Shown: piece after piece, positions 1 to 7,500 of the stretch
Layout of the letters: each line of letters starts with the position of its first letter
Numbering within the stretch: the first letter of the stretch is position 1
Origin: JAWLFY01 sp964462125
GTDB taxonomy: Bacteria; Planctomycetota; Planctomycetia; Pirellulales; Pirellulaceae
Assembly (NCBI GenBank): GCA_964462125.1
Contig: CAYWXT010000253.1
Span: forward strand, 1 to 8,101
Direction of reading: 5' to 3'
Length of the DNA: 8,101 nt
The notes under the pieces: model-generated
Database searches by the model: none
The model's input: the letters and a program-made list of their open reading frames with translations, nothing else
Told to the model about the DNA's origin: nothing
Made by a program: the position numbers and the translations under genes

Positions 1-1323
1 CAGATGCCCGCCGTGCGATGGGGCCACTAGGGCCACGAGCCGGTTGCTGGCCAGGCGGGCTTCCTGCCGCCCGTCGAAGTTGTAATCGTCGGCGGTCGCC
101 TGGATCACCGGGAGGCTCGCCGCGGCACGGTCGAGCAGCGTGTCGGCGGCGATCAAGTGATGGTAGACCGCGTTTCGCAGATGCGGCAGGTAGGTGCCAC
201 CGAAGGCGCCGTGCCAATAGGGACAGTTGCACTGGCCGCGATAGAGGTGGTCGCGAACTTCGGCCGCCGCAGCGGGATCGATGCCCGACTGTTCGGCTTC
301 GGCCAGCCGACGGCTGACGTCCATCATCCGCGCGTACATCTCGTTGGTCTCTTCGTACTTGACCTTGAAGTTCCGCCAGTAGCCACCGCGGACAAAGGCC
401 TTCAGCTGCGGCCAAAGATGATGGTCCTCCATGGCGTGCACGACTTCATCAAAGGCTTCCTGGGCCTCGACCGGCAACGACCATTCGGTCATTTCTCGAT
501 AGCTGCAATCGGGCAGGTAGACGCGGCCTGCCGGTTGCGTGTCGCGGACCGCGTCGCCAAGGGTGGTCGTGTGCAGCCACTCGGCGTTGTCGCTCAGGGC
601 GTCAAAGAAGGAGCGCAGCCAGCCTTGTTCATAGACATGTGCCTTGGTTTCGGGCCAGGTCCCGAACTTCTCGCCGTCGTCGCCGAAGGTCAGCAGGGCC
701 CCGGGGTGACGCTCGGCCAGCTCGCGACAGGACTCAATCGTCTTCGACGCCGGTTGAAACGGGATCGTGTAACGCAAGTGCTCCGAGCCGGGAAAGATGC
801 GGAGCACGCGGCCGGCGTCTTCGGTGATGAAGTAGCCGGTGAGTTGTTCATCACGCAGCCCCGCCGCCTTGAAGTGAAAGTCATCGAGGACCGTGTAGGC
901 GATCCCGGCATCGGCAACATCGCTGGTCAATCCCGATTCCCAGACCCGTTCGGGAGTCCACATCCCGGCGGGGACCGCGCCAAAGTGACGGTCGAGCCAG
1001 CTGGCGTAGGCTTGGATCTGGCCGATCCGGTCCCGCCGCGGCAGCATCGACAGGATCGGCTCGTACTGTGGCCCTCCCATGATCTCGACCCGGCCCGCAT
1101 CGACCAGGCGACGGAGTCGTTCGAGGTAATCCGGATGCCGCTCGGCGAGCCATAACATCAACGGACCGGACGTGTGGAGGGAGATTCGCAGCTGCTCATA
1201 GGGCTCGAAAACGTCGAGAAACGGAAGGTAGCTGTCCTGGTAGGCCTGCTCGAATACGCCGTCGAAGTTGCCGATCGGTTGGTGGTTGTGAAGAACCAAG
1301 CAGAGATGAACGTGTGGCGTCAT
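1..1323 (-). CDS. GH57 4-alpha-glucanotransferase / alpha-amylase, C-terminus beyond window
   Basis: Retaining alpha-glucan hydrolase or transferase of glycoside hydrolase family 57, predicted to cleave or re-join alpha-1,4 glucan chains in the cytoplasm; no signal peptide is seen. An uninterrupted frame gives 441 residues and is still open at base 1. All five GH57 conserved regions are visible: HNHQP (residues 12-16); GRVEIMGG (77-84); WTPERVWE (122-129) with E125 as the expected nucleophile; FGDDGEKFGTW (213-223), whose D215/D216 pair should supply the acid/base; and YRGQCNCPYWHGAFGG (361-376), typical of the middle domain. After about residue 405, NFDGRQEARL looks like the start of the C-terminal beta-rich domain (DUF1926 type). 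The T. litoralis enzyme has about 660 residues, so roughly 200-250 are probably missing. The start MTPHVHLCLVLHNHQP is the family's natural N-terminus, though no good Shine-Dalgarno precedes it. It is the last visible gene of the glgA cluster. Transferase versus amylase activity cannot be decided here. Confidence 0.93.
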   Translation of the reverse strand, partial: MTPHVHLCLVLHNHQPIGNFDGVFEQAYQDSYLPFLDVFEPYEQLRISLHTSGPLMLWLAERHPDYLERLRRLVDAGRVEIMGGPQYEPILSMLPRRDRIGQIQAYASWLDRHFGAVPAGMWTPERVWESGLTSDVADAGIAYTVLDDFHFKAAGLRDEQLTGYFITEDAGRVLRIFPGSEHLRYTIPFQPASKTIESCRELAERHPGALLTFGDDGEKFGTWPETKAHVYEQGWLRSFFDALSDNAEWLHTTTLGDAVRDTQPAGRVYLPDCSYREMTEWSLPVEAQEAFDEVVHAMEDHHLWPQLKAFVRGGYWRNFKVKYEETNEMYARMMDVSRRLAEAEQSGIDPAAAAEVRDHLYRGQCNCPYWHGAFGGTYLPHLRNAVYHHLIAADTLLDRAAASLPVIQATADDYNFDGRQEARLASNRLVALVAPSHGGHL

Positions 1324-1645
1324 GATTCCGAGCGGGGAGTGAGGTTGAGCGGAGGTTCGCGGTTCACCCGGGCGCGCCCCAGAGGGTCCTTCGGGCACGA
1401 CCGTCCCTTGAACACGGGTCGCGGGCGCCACGTTGCCCTTCTGATTGTAGGGATGACACGCAAGGTTCCGAAGGTATCGGTCCGCACAACCGTCAAGGTT
1501 CAGCCAAATTTAGTACCGACCGCCGGCAACGCCAAAAGGAAAGCTTGGAGGCCGCCGCTGGGACAGGGCCTTAAGCCGGGGCTGCGCCGTAGTGCGGCCG
1601 ATGATCAAGCCCGGGCAGGAGTGACAGGCGACGCCCATTGGCGGT
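1324..1645. other. 322-bp intergenic gap between the GalT homologue and the GH57 gene
   Basis: Both flanking genes are on the minus strand. I found no tRNA, no stem-loop with a T-run and no convincing coding frame. On the minus strand the only promoter-like element is TACAAT (1449-1444), five of six matches to a sigma70 -10 box, about 120 bp upstream of the GH57 start. The hexamer 17 bp further upstream (TTCGGA) is a poor -35. A 42-codon minus-strand ORF (1638-1510, beginning MGVACHSCPG) starts shortly after the GalT stop but has no Shine-Dalgarno. The length of the gap suggests that the GH57 gene may have its own promoter or a long leader, but the sequence does not prove it. Confidence 0.5.
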
Positions 1646-2770
1646 TTACAGTCGGGAGGGTTGCCTGCGGAGAGTCCGCCGGGGATCCTCGGCCAAGGCG
1701 TAATGCCGGTACCGTTCCGCGGCCACTTCGGGCAGCACCGGGTTGATCATGCAGTGGCTGCCGAATTCAAAACCGGCAATCTGCGTAATCCGGGGAAAGA
1801 TTTCCAGTGACCAATGATGAGCATCGCCATCGCGATGGGAGCGTGGCGGCAGCGTATGCAGCAGATAGTTGTACGCGACTCCAGGCTCCATCTGCTCCAG
1901 CCATCCGAGGACCCGTCGCGTCATCCGGGCGACTTCTCGGATCAGCTCGGGTGAGAGGTCTTCGTACCGATCGTGATGTGCTTGGGTGGTGATCTGGACC
2001 AAATAGGGCATGGCGCTGGCAAAGGGGCAGAAGGCGACCGTGGTGTCATTCTGGGCGATCACCCGCCGATTTTCCTTGAGTTCGGCGCGGATCAGTTCGC
2101 AGTGCAGGCAGCAGCCGGACATTGCCCGATACCGCTCCATCCGCTCACAGATCTGGCCAACTTCGCTGGGAAGGGCATCGGTGGCGATCAACTGGCCATG
2201 GGAATGCTGAAGGGAGGCGCCGGCATCGCGGCCCACATTTTTGAAGACGCTGATGTAGCGAATCCCGGAGACCGATCGCCAGTGCCGAATCCGATCCTGG
2301 TAGGCGGCAAACACCAGTTCGACCTCGTCGAGGCTCAACTGCGTCAGCGATTGTGCATGATGGGGTGACTCGATGATCACCTCATGCCCGCCGGCGATCG
2401 GGCGGGATTGAAAGAGTGAGCCCCGTGTGACTGGGCCACCGACCTCCGGCATCGCGACGGGGGCAACGGCGGGGAACTTATTCGGCACGACGCGGACCGA
2501 CCAGTCGGCGTCACCGTTCTGCTCAGCGACCCGTCCGACCCAGACCGGCTCGGGCGTTTCCGATTCATTACCGCGACAAAAGGGGCAGTCGAGCATCGCC
2601 GGCGCCACTACCGGCTGGTGACCGCGAAAGTCGTCCGGACGCCCGGCCCGGTGGGGTGCGAAGATCGTCCACCGACCGGTGATCGGATCATGACGGGACT
2701 CAGCCAGTCCCTCCAACGACGCTCGATACCGAGTGGCCGTCGACGTTGATGCGGTGGAGGCGATTTCCAT
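1646..2770 (-). CDS. galT: GalT-family nucleotidyltransferase (galactose-1-P uridylyltransferase or ADP-glucose phosphorylase-like)
   Basis: HIT-superfamily enzyme that would move a nucleotidyl group between sugar phosphates through a covalent His-NMP intermediate in the cytoplasm. It has 374 residues, and E. coli GalT has about 350. Visible features in order: HDPITGRWTIFAPHR (27-41); CPFC (C62, C65), ESPHH (H138) and H189, the expected first zinc site; then HSHGQ (189-193) with H191 as nucleophile, where classical GalT has HPH. A second CxxC follows (C221-C224), then QAHHDRY (263-269) and HHWS (318-321), where many family members have HWH. These could form a second metal site. The ATG at 2770 is chosen because GAAGG lies 7 nt upstream; an in-frame ATG at 2836 has no Shine-Dalgarno. 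It lies 90 bp after glgA and before the GH57 gene, so ADP-glucose is a plausible substrate (inference). The symbol reflects the family, not a proven substrate. Confidence 0.88.
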   Translation of the reverse strand: MEIASTASTSTATRYRASLEGLAESRHDPITGRWTIFAPHRAGRPDDFRGHQPVVAPAMLDCPFCRGNESETPEPVWVGRVAEQNGDADWSVRVVPNKFPAVAPVAMPEVGGPVTRGSLFQSRPIAGGHEVIIESPHHAQSLTQLSLDEVELVFAAYQDRIRHWRSVSGIRYISVFKNVGRDAGASLQHSHGQLIATDALPSEVGQICERMERYRAMSGCCLHCELIRAELKENRRVIAQNDTTVAFCPFASAMPYLVQITTQAHHDRYEDLSPELIREVARMTRRVLGWLEQMEPGVAYNYLLHTLPPRSHRDGDAHHWSLEIFPRITQIAGFEFGSHCMINPVLPEVAAERYRHYALAEDPRRTLRRQPSRL

Positions 2771-2777
2771 GGTTCGA

Positions 2778-2782
2778 CCTTC
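2778..2782 (-). promoter_or_regulatory. Shine-Dalgarno that decides the start of the GalT homologue
   Basis: On the minus strand GAAGG is followed by 7 nt and then the ATG at 2770. The alternative in-frame ATG pair at 2836/2833 has no purine-rich motif at the right distance. This favours the shorter protein starting MEIASTAS over a form with 22 extra residues. Confidence 0.6.
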
Positions 2783-2842
2783 GTCACGGAAGCTGTTTCG
2801 GCCAAATCGTACACCATTGTCGGCCGAGATCATCACGGAGCG

Positions 2843-2860
2843 AACGAGAAACCTCTCGTT
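2843..2860. other. Perfect 7-bp inverted repeat directly after the glgA stop
   Basis: Read on the minus strand, the sequence after the glgA TAA is AACGAGA-GGTT-TCTCGTT: a perfect 7-bp stem with a 4-nt loop and no gap between stop codon and stem. On that strand the hairpin is followed by CGCTCC rather than a T-run and the stem is not GC-rich, so it does not look like an intrinsic terminator for glgA. On the plus strand it is followed by T residues, but no plus-strand gene enters it. It could be a 3' processing or stabilising hairpin between glgA and the next gene, or chance. Confidence 0.45.
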
Positions 2861-4489
2861 TTACGTCCGCCCACTCACCTCGGCTGATGACGGGTTTTTG
2901 TTAAGGGAAAGCGATTTCTCGTAAAGCTCGACGTATTGGAGGGCACTTTTCCGCCAAGACCAGTCCTGTGCCATTCCCGTGCGGATCAAATTTTCCCAGT
3001 TTTTTGGTTCATGATAGCGCATTCGGAGGGCCCGACCGATCGCATCGTCGAGGGCCTGAGGGGAATGGCCCGCCAAATGGAACCCGGTCGCCGTTTGATC
3101 CCGGATCGTCTCCGGGGTGCAATCAATCACAGTATCGGCAAGTCCGCCGGTCGGCGTCACGATCGGGACCGTGCCATAGCGAAGGCTATACAGCTGGTTC
3201 AACCCACACGGCTCGTAACGGCTCGGCATGACAAAAAGGTCCGCACCAGCTTCGATCCAGTGGGCCAGTTGGTCGCTGAAGCCGATATGCAATCCGAACT
3301 GGCGAGGATACAGCTGGGCCAGTTCCCGCAGTTCTTGCTCAATGTCCGCATCGCCGCTGCCCAACACCACCCACTGCGTCGGCCGGCCTTGCCGCAGGTG
3401 CCGTCGCAGGACCTCGATGATCAGATCCCACCCTTTCTGTTCCGCCAGCCGGCCGACCAAACCGATCATTGGCGTCTGGTCGTCGGGTGAGAGCCCGAAG
3501 GAAATCTGTAGATTGCGCTTGTTACCCAGCTTTCCTTCTTGCCATGTTTTAATGTCATAGTTGGTTTCCAGGTGAGGATCGATCGCGGGATCCCAGCTAT
3601 TCTCATCAATGCCGTTGATGATGCCCTGCAGTCGGCGGCCAACTCCCCGCAACACGCCGTCGAGGCCGCAGCCTTGTTCCGGCGAACAAATCTCCTCGGC
3701 ATACCGAGGGCTGACGGTGGTCACCCGATCGGCGGTGACAATCCCGGTCTTCAGAAAGTTGAGGTGATCGTGGTATTCAAACTCGTCCTGGTTGAAGTGC
3801 CGCCAATCGAGGCCAGTCCAGCGAAAGGCGGAGCGGGGGAAATGCCCTTGATAGGCGAGGTTGTGGATGGTCATGAAGGTCACTGGCCGGGACACCCAAT
3901 GTTCTGCCGTCGCCTTGGCGGCGATCAAGGCGGGAACCAGCCCCGATTGCCAGTCGTTGCAGTGAACGATGTCGACCTTCCAGCCGATGCGTGAAATCGC
4001 CAACAGCGCCGCGCGGCAGAAGAAGGCGAACCGTTCGGCGTTGTCCGGGTAATCGCCTGAGGGGGTCCCATAGAGCGAATCACGGTCAAAGTACTGCGGC
4101 TGGTCGATGAACCAGACGGGGACATCCGCCCCGCGGTGAGCGTCGGTGTCGGGAAGCGTGCTCTGCAGTAGCCGACCGCCGACACGTTTCCGTTCCTCCA
4201 TCGGGATCGCGAAACTCATGTTGGTCGGATGGATCGGTACCCCAGCGCGGTGGATCGAACGAAACGCCGGCATGATGACTGCGGTGCGGTGGCCGAGCGC
4301 CGCGACCCGAGAGGGGAGCGTGCCACAGACGTCGGCCAGCCCCCCCGTCTTGGCAAAGGGAACAGCTTCGGTGGTGAGATAGACGATATTCAAGGTGGTC
4401 CCAAAGGACGGAGCGGAGCGTGAAGGGGCTCGAGCCGCAACCCCACCGAAGTGTAGCCTTCGATCCTGCAGCTCACCATAATCGCTCAT
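2861..4489 (-). CDS. glgA: Glycogen synthase (GT5)
   Basis: Transfers glucose from ADP-glucose (possibly UDP-glucose) to the non-reducing end of alpha-1,4-glucan; cytoplasmic, GT-B fold. It has 542 residues, against about 477 in E. coli. Family signatures are intact: KTGGLADV (47-54), where K47 should contact the sugar nucleotide; HCNDWQ (176-181); IHNLAYQG (208-215); INGID (291-295); GRLAEQKGWD (346-355), the start of the C-terminal Rossmann domain; and PSRYEPCGLNQ (422-432) with E426 as the conserved active-site glutamate. Homology begins at LNIVYLTTE (33-41), so about 32 residues precede the usual N-terminus. No Shine-Dalgarno precedes the ATG at 4489, and a TTG at 4393 would give the standard length but also lacks one, so the start is uncertain. 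It heads the minus-strand glucan cluster and is divergent from the pseudokinase gene. Confidence 0.96.
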   Translation of the reverse strand: MSDYGELQDRRLHFGGVAARAPSRSAPSFGTTLNIVYLTTEAVPFAKTGGLADVCGTLPSRVAALGHRTAVIMPAFRSIHRAGVPIHPTNMSFAIPMEERKRVGGRLLQSTLPDTDAHRGADVPVWFIDQPQYFDRDSLYGTPSGDYPDNAERFAFFCRAALLAISRIGWKVDIVHCNDWQSGLVPALIAAKATAEHWVSRPVTFMTIHNLAYQGHFPRSAFRWTGLDWRHFNQDEFEYHDHLNFLKTGIVTADRVTTVSPRYAEEICSPEQGCGLDGVLRGVGRRLQGIINGIDENSWDPAIDPHLETNYDIKTWQEGKLGNKRNLQISFGLSPDDQTPMIGLVGRLAEQKGWDLIIEVLRRHLRQGRPTQWVVLGSGDADIEQELRELAQLYPRQFGLHIGFSDQLAHWIEAGADLFVMPSRYEPCGLNQLYSLRYGTVPIVTPTGGLADTVIDCTPETIRDQTATGFHLAGHSPQALDDAIGRALRMRYHEPKNWENLIRTGMAQDWSWRKSALQYVELYEKSLSLNKNPSSAEVSGRT

Positions 4490-4531
4490 CGTCGAGACGC
4501 AGTCGGATGCTGAAGGCGGATCAGGTAAACT

Positions 4532-4537
4532 AGGAGG
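4532..4537 (+). promoter_or_regulatory. Strong Shine-Dalgarno serving a mini-ORF
   Basis: AGGAGG is followed by 5 nt (CGAAC) and then GTG at 4543. It is the only full Shine-Dalgarno found in the window. It lies 41 nt upstream of the ATG at 4579, too far to serve that start directly. Confidence 0.55.
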
Positions 4538-4542
4538 CGAAC

Positions 4543-4569
4543 GTGAACGTACCCCCTTCTCTGGAATGA
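4543..4569 (+). CDS. Putative 8-codon upstream mini-ORF (MNVPPSLE)
   Basis: Starting at GTG 4543, the frame reads eight codons (M-N-V-P-P-S-L-E with GTG as initiator) and ends at TGA 4567-4569. The stop lies 9 nt before the ATG of the 1007-residue protein and in the same frame. The main start has no good Shine-Dalgarno of its own, so termination and re-initiation could couple the two. Two adjacent prolines (CCC CCT) could slow the ribosome. Alternatively, the AGGAGG is a coincidence, or a sequencing error hides an N-terminal extension of the large protein. Nothing indicates that the peptide itself has a function. Confidence 0.3.
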   Translation: MNVPPSLE

Positions 4570-4578
4570 CCCCGCTGC

Positions 4579-7500
4579 ATGTCGATTGCGCTCCGCGAGT
4601 TCTGGACCCGAATGGTTCGAGCCGGTTTCACCGATGCCGAGGGCTGCAAGCGGTTGGCAGCGGACTTTCGGCGCAGCACCGGGGGGGATCCGGAGCAGCT
4701 CGGGGAGTTGGCCAGGTATTTGGTCCGGGCGGGCGAACTGACGGAGTTTCAGGCCAAGTCCCTGCTTGCGGAGACGCCCCCCAAGCTTCGTCTCGGGCCG
4801 TTCGTGCGGACCGCGCGATCCTCGCCGCCCCCCTTTCGTCGTTGGTACCCGGTCGAGCACCTCGCCTCCCGCCGCAACGGCTTCCTGCGGGTGCTCGACG
4901 CGGAACAGCTTCGCGGCGACATGGCGGCACGGCTTCAAGCCCAGGCGGCGGTCGCTGCCGAGACCTTGCAGCCGATCGAGTTCCTGCGGACTGGCAACGA
5001 CCGTGGGTTGGTGTTTTCGCCCCTTCCGGCCGGTCGCCTGCTTTCCGATCGACTGGCCGACGCCGCGGGTGGCCCGTCGGCGGATGCGGTCGCGATCGGG
5101 ATCTCGCTCGCCGAAGCCCTGGCGGCACTTCATCGGCACGGCCTCGTCCACGGCGACCTCACCGCCGATCGCGTTTGGGTGACCGACCAGGGACGGGCGA
5201 TCCTGCTTCGCGATCCCTCTGGGGCGACCGACCGGGCCGAAGGTTGGCTCGACGATCTGCGGCCCGAGGCGTCCACGTCCCCGTTTGGCATGGCCCCGGC
5301 CGGCGACGCCAGCGACCCGCGTGGCGATCTGGACCGGCTCGGTCGGTTGTTGTTCCAAATCGATGCAGAACGCGAACCATTGCCCACCGCCAGCTCACCG
5401 CCGTCGACCGGGGAACGTCGAACCGAATTGCCGGAAGAGCTTGCCGAAGCGGTCCATCAGGGCGCCGCGGGCAACCCCTTTCATCGCGTCTTGGCCCACG
5501 CAATCACGACGAACCCGGAAGCCCGCTTTCGCGATGCGGATGCCATGGTGCAGGCATTGAGGGCGGTCGCTGCATTCAAGGGGGGCGCAGAGCGCCTCTC
5601 AGAAAGCCCCCTCACCCCAATCCACTCTCCCGCAGCGCCGGAGAAGAGGGACCACGAAGATTTGCAGGCGCCGATGGCTGCATCGGTTGAAGCATCGGCG
5701 CGGGACGTTGCTGCGCGGGACGTTGCGGCGCCCGAGGTTGCGGCGCCCGAGGTTGCTCCTGCAAAGCCACCTCAAGGAGCGGATTCGCATCGGCCGTCTC
5801 GACCGTCGCCGCACGCTGCTCGCAGTTCCTCTCCCCCACGTCGTCGTCGCAAGCAGCCGCTCGCCCCGCTGGTGCTGGGAGGGCTCGGTGTGACGGTGCT
5901 GGTGTTGGTCGTCGCGGTATTGGTTTATGAACCGTCGTCTGAGCCCCGCCCCCGGCCTCCGCGGCCTCGACCGAGCGCCGATCCACCGACGGTCGCTGGG
6001 GACCGGGAGCGGGGGGAGACAGGACGGAGCTCGGACGCGGCCGACCGGTCGTCGCCGGCAGCCACCGCGGCGGCGCGGTCGGCGGAGGACGCGAGCCCGG
6101 ATTACGAACAGGTCGACGATGACCGTCTATTGTGGGCACCCCCTTACCGACCAGCGCCCGCGGCCCCTCGCGAACTGCTTCCTCCCGGGCCAGGAATCAT
6201 CGCCACGGCCCGCCTGTCGCGGTGGCTCGAGGATCCGGCAGGCCGGGATCTGATCGACCTCTTTTCACCCGAGTTGCCGGGGCTGATCGCGACGGTGGAG
6301 CGGCGAACGCAGGTGGAAGCGACATCGATCGAGCGGCTGTCGGTGGCGCTGCATCCGGGCCAGTCGGGATGGCCGGAGGTTTCCTTGGCCGTTGAACTCA
6401 GCGAACCGGAAGCCCTCTCCGAGCTGGTAGATAGCTGGCAGGTTGCCGAGTCGCGAACGCCGGAGGGAAAAACGATCCACGCCGGCGACGAACCGGGAGC
6501 GGACGCGTTCTACGTCCACCGTTTGGACACCGACGACAGTCTCGTCACGGGGTTTGCCGTCGGCTCGATCGACCGCATCAGCGAGGTCGCGGAACTCGAT
6601 GGCCAATCGATCCCCTTGCCGCAGAAGCTGGATCGGCTTTGGAAACGTTCCAGCGATCAGGCCGACTTGGTTCTCCTCATCACGCCGAATTTTCTCCTCG
6701 CCGATGCCCGCCAGTTGCTGCATCAGAGTGCACCGGCGATCGTCGATCCGCTCAAGGAATTGTTGATTCCCAACGCCGCCGGCTGGCTGTTGTGCGTTTC
6801 CTTGGACGAGGAGCCGTCCTTGCCGGAGGCGTCGCCGTCGCGAGAGCGGGGGTTGTATGCCGAGACCCAAATGTTGTCCTCCGGCGACATGCCGGAGACT
6901 CAGTTATTGCGAACGTTCCGCGACGAGGTCGGGCGTTGGCCTCAGTGGGCCGAAACGTTTCTGGTTCGCTCCGTTCCCGATCGGTCGTGGCGGCGGCTGG
7001 CCACGCGGCTGCCGACGATGATGCGATTCGTCGACGAGCACGCACGGTACGGTCTCTCCGACGGGGCGGCGGTAGCAAATGTCTACCTTCCTGTTCAAGG
7101 GGCTGGGCAACTCGGCTTGGCGACGTTGCTCGCGCTGAACACCACCTCGTCCCCTGCGGCGCCACTTCAAGAGTCAAACGCGGAGCCGCTGTCCTTCGAG
7201 CAGATGCTGGAGGAGAAGATGTCGATCAACTTCGACCAGGAATCGTTGGAGTTTGCGATCGAAATGGTACTCGAGGAGTTTGCCCGCACCCTGCCAAGCG
7301 GCACCGAGGCTCCCCCGGTTCGGATCCTGGGGAGCGACTTGGAAGAAATGAGCATCACTCAGAACCAGCAAGTGCGTGACTTTGACAAGCGTGACCAGCC
7401 GCTGCGCCGCGTCCTGACCGATCTGGTCATGGAGGCCAACCCTGACCGAACGGCGAGCGATCCAGCGGACCCCAAACAGTCACTGGTGTGGGTCGTCGCC

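Larger units (their letters stand above)
4490..4578. promoter_or_regulatory. Divergent spacer between glgA and the pseudokinase gene
   Basis: These 89 bp separate the two divergent start codons and must contain, or lie within, transcription and translation start signals for both genes. I see no strong sigma70 promoter on either strand. The best plus-strand -10-like hexamer is TAAACT at 4527-4532 (four of six matches) and it lacks a recognisable -35. The clear element is the AGGAGG at 4532-4537. A 6-bp direct repeat, GAACGT twice, covers 4539-4550. Confidence 0.5.

Noticed and set aside
157..1155. Long plus-strand open frame (332 codons)
   Set aside because: It is antisense to the GH57 gene, whose minus-strand frame carries all five family motifs. 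The plus frame shows no recognisable domain and reflects GC-rich codon use.
1510..1638. 42-codon minus-strand ORF with a CHSC motif
   Set aside because: No Shine-Dalgarno, no recognisable homology and a length expected by chance; kept only as a note on the gap.
1174..1746. Plus-strand open frame (190 codons) across the gap
   Set aside because: It overlaps the start of GH57 and the end of the GalT homologue in antisense, has low-complexity composition and no motif.
2695..2711. Inverted repeat GGGACT-N5-AGTCCC
   Set aside because: It lies inside the GalT-homologue coding sequence near its start, is short, and is easily explained by chance and codon choice.
2936..3994. Plus-strand open frames over glgA
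   Set aside because: They are antisense to an intact glgA with all GT5 signatures.
4681..4687. Run of seven G as a possible programmed slippage or error site
   Set aside because: The pseudokinase frame reads normally through it (S-T-G-G-D-P), so no frameshift needs to be invoked.
4486..5358. Minus-strand open frame (290 codons)
   Set aside because: It is antisense to the pseudokinase, whose frame contains ordered kinase-like motifs. This frame is rich in Arg and Gly without a fold signature.
4566..5690. Plus-strand open frame (374 codons) starting at the ATG that overlaps the mini-ORF stop
   Set aside because: It is the +1-shifted frame of the pseudokinase, extremely rich in Arg, Gly and Pro, and ends just past the REP-like element. 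It was useful only for recognising the repeat.
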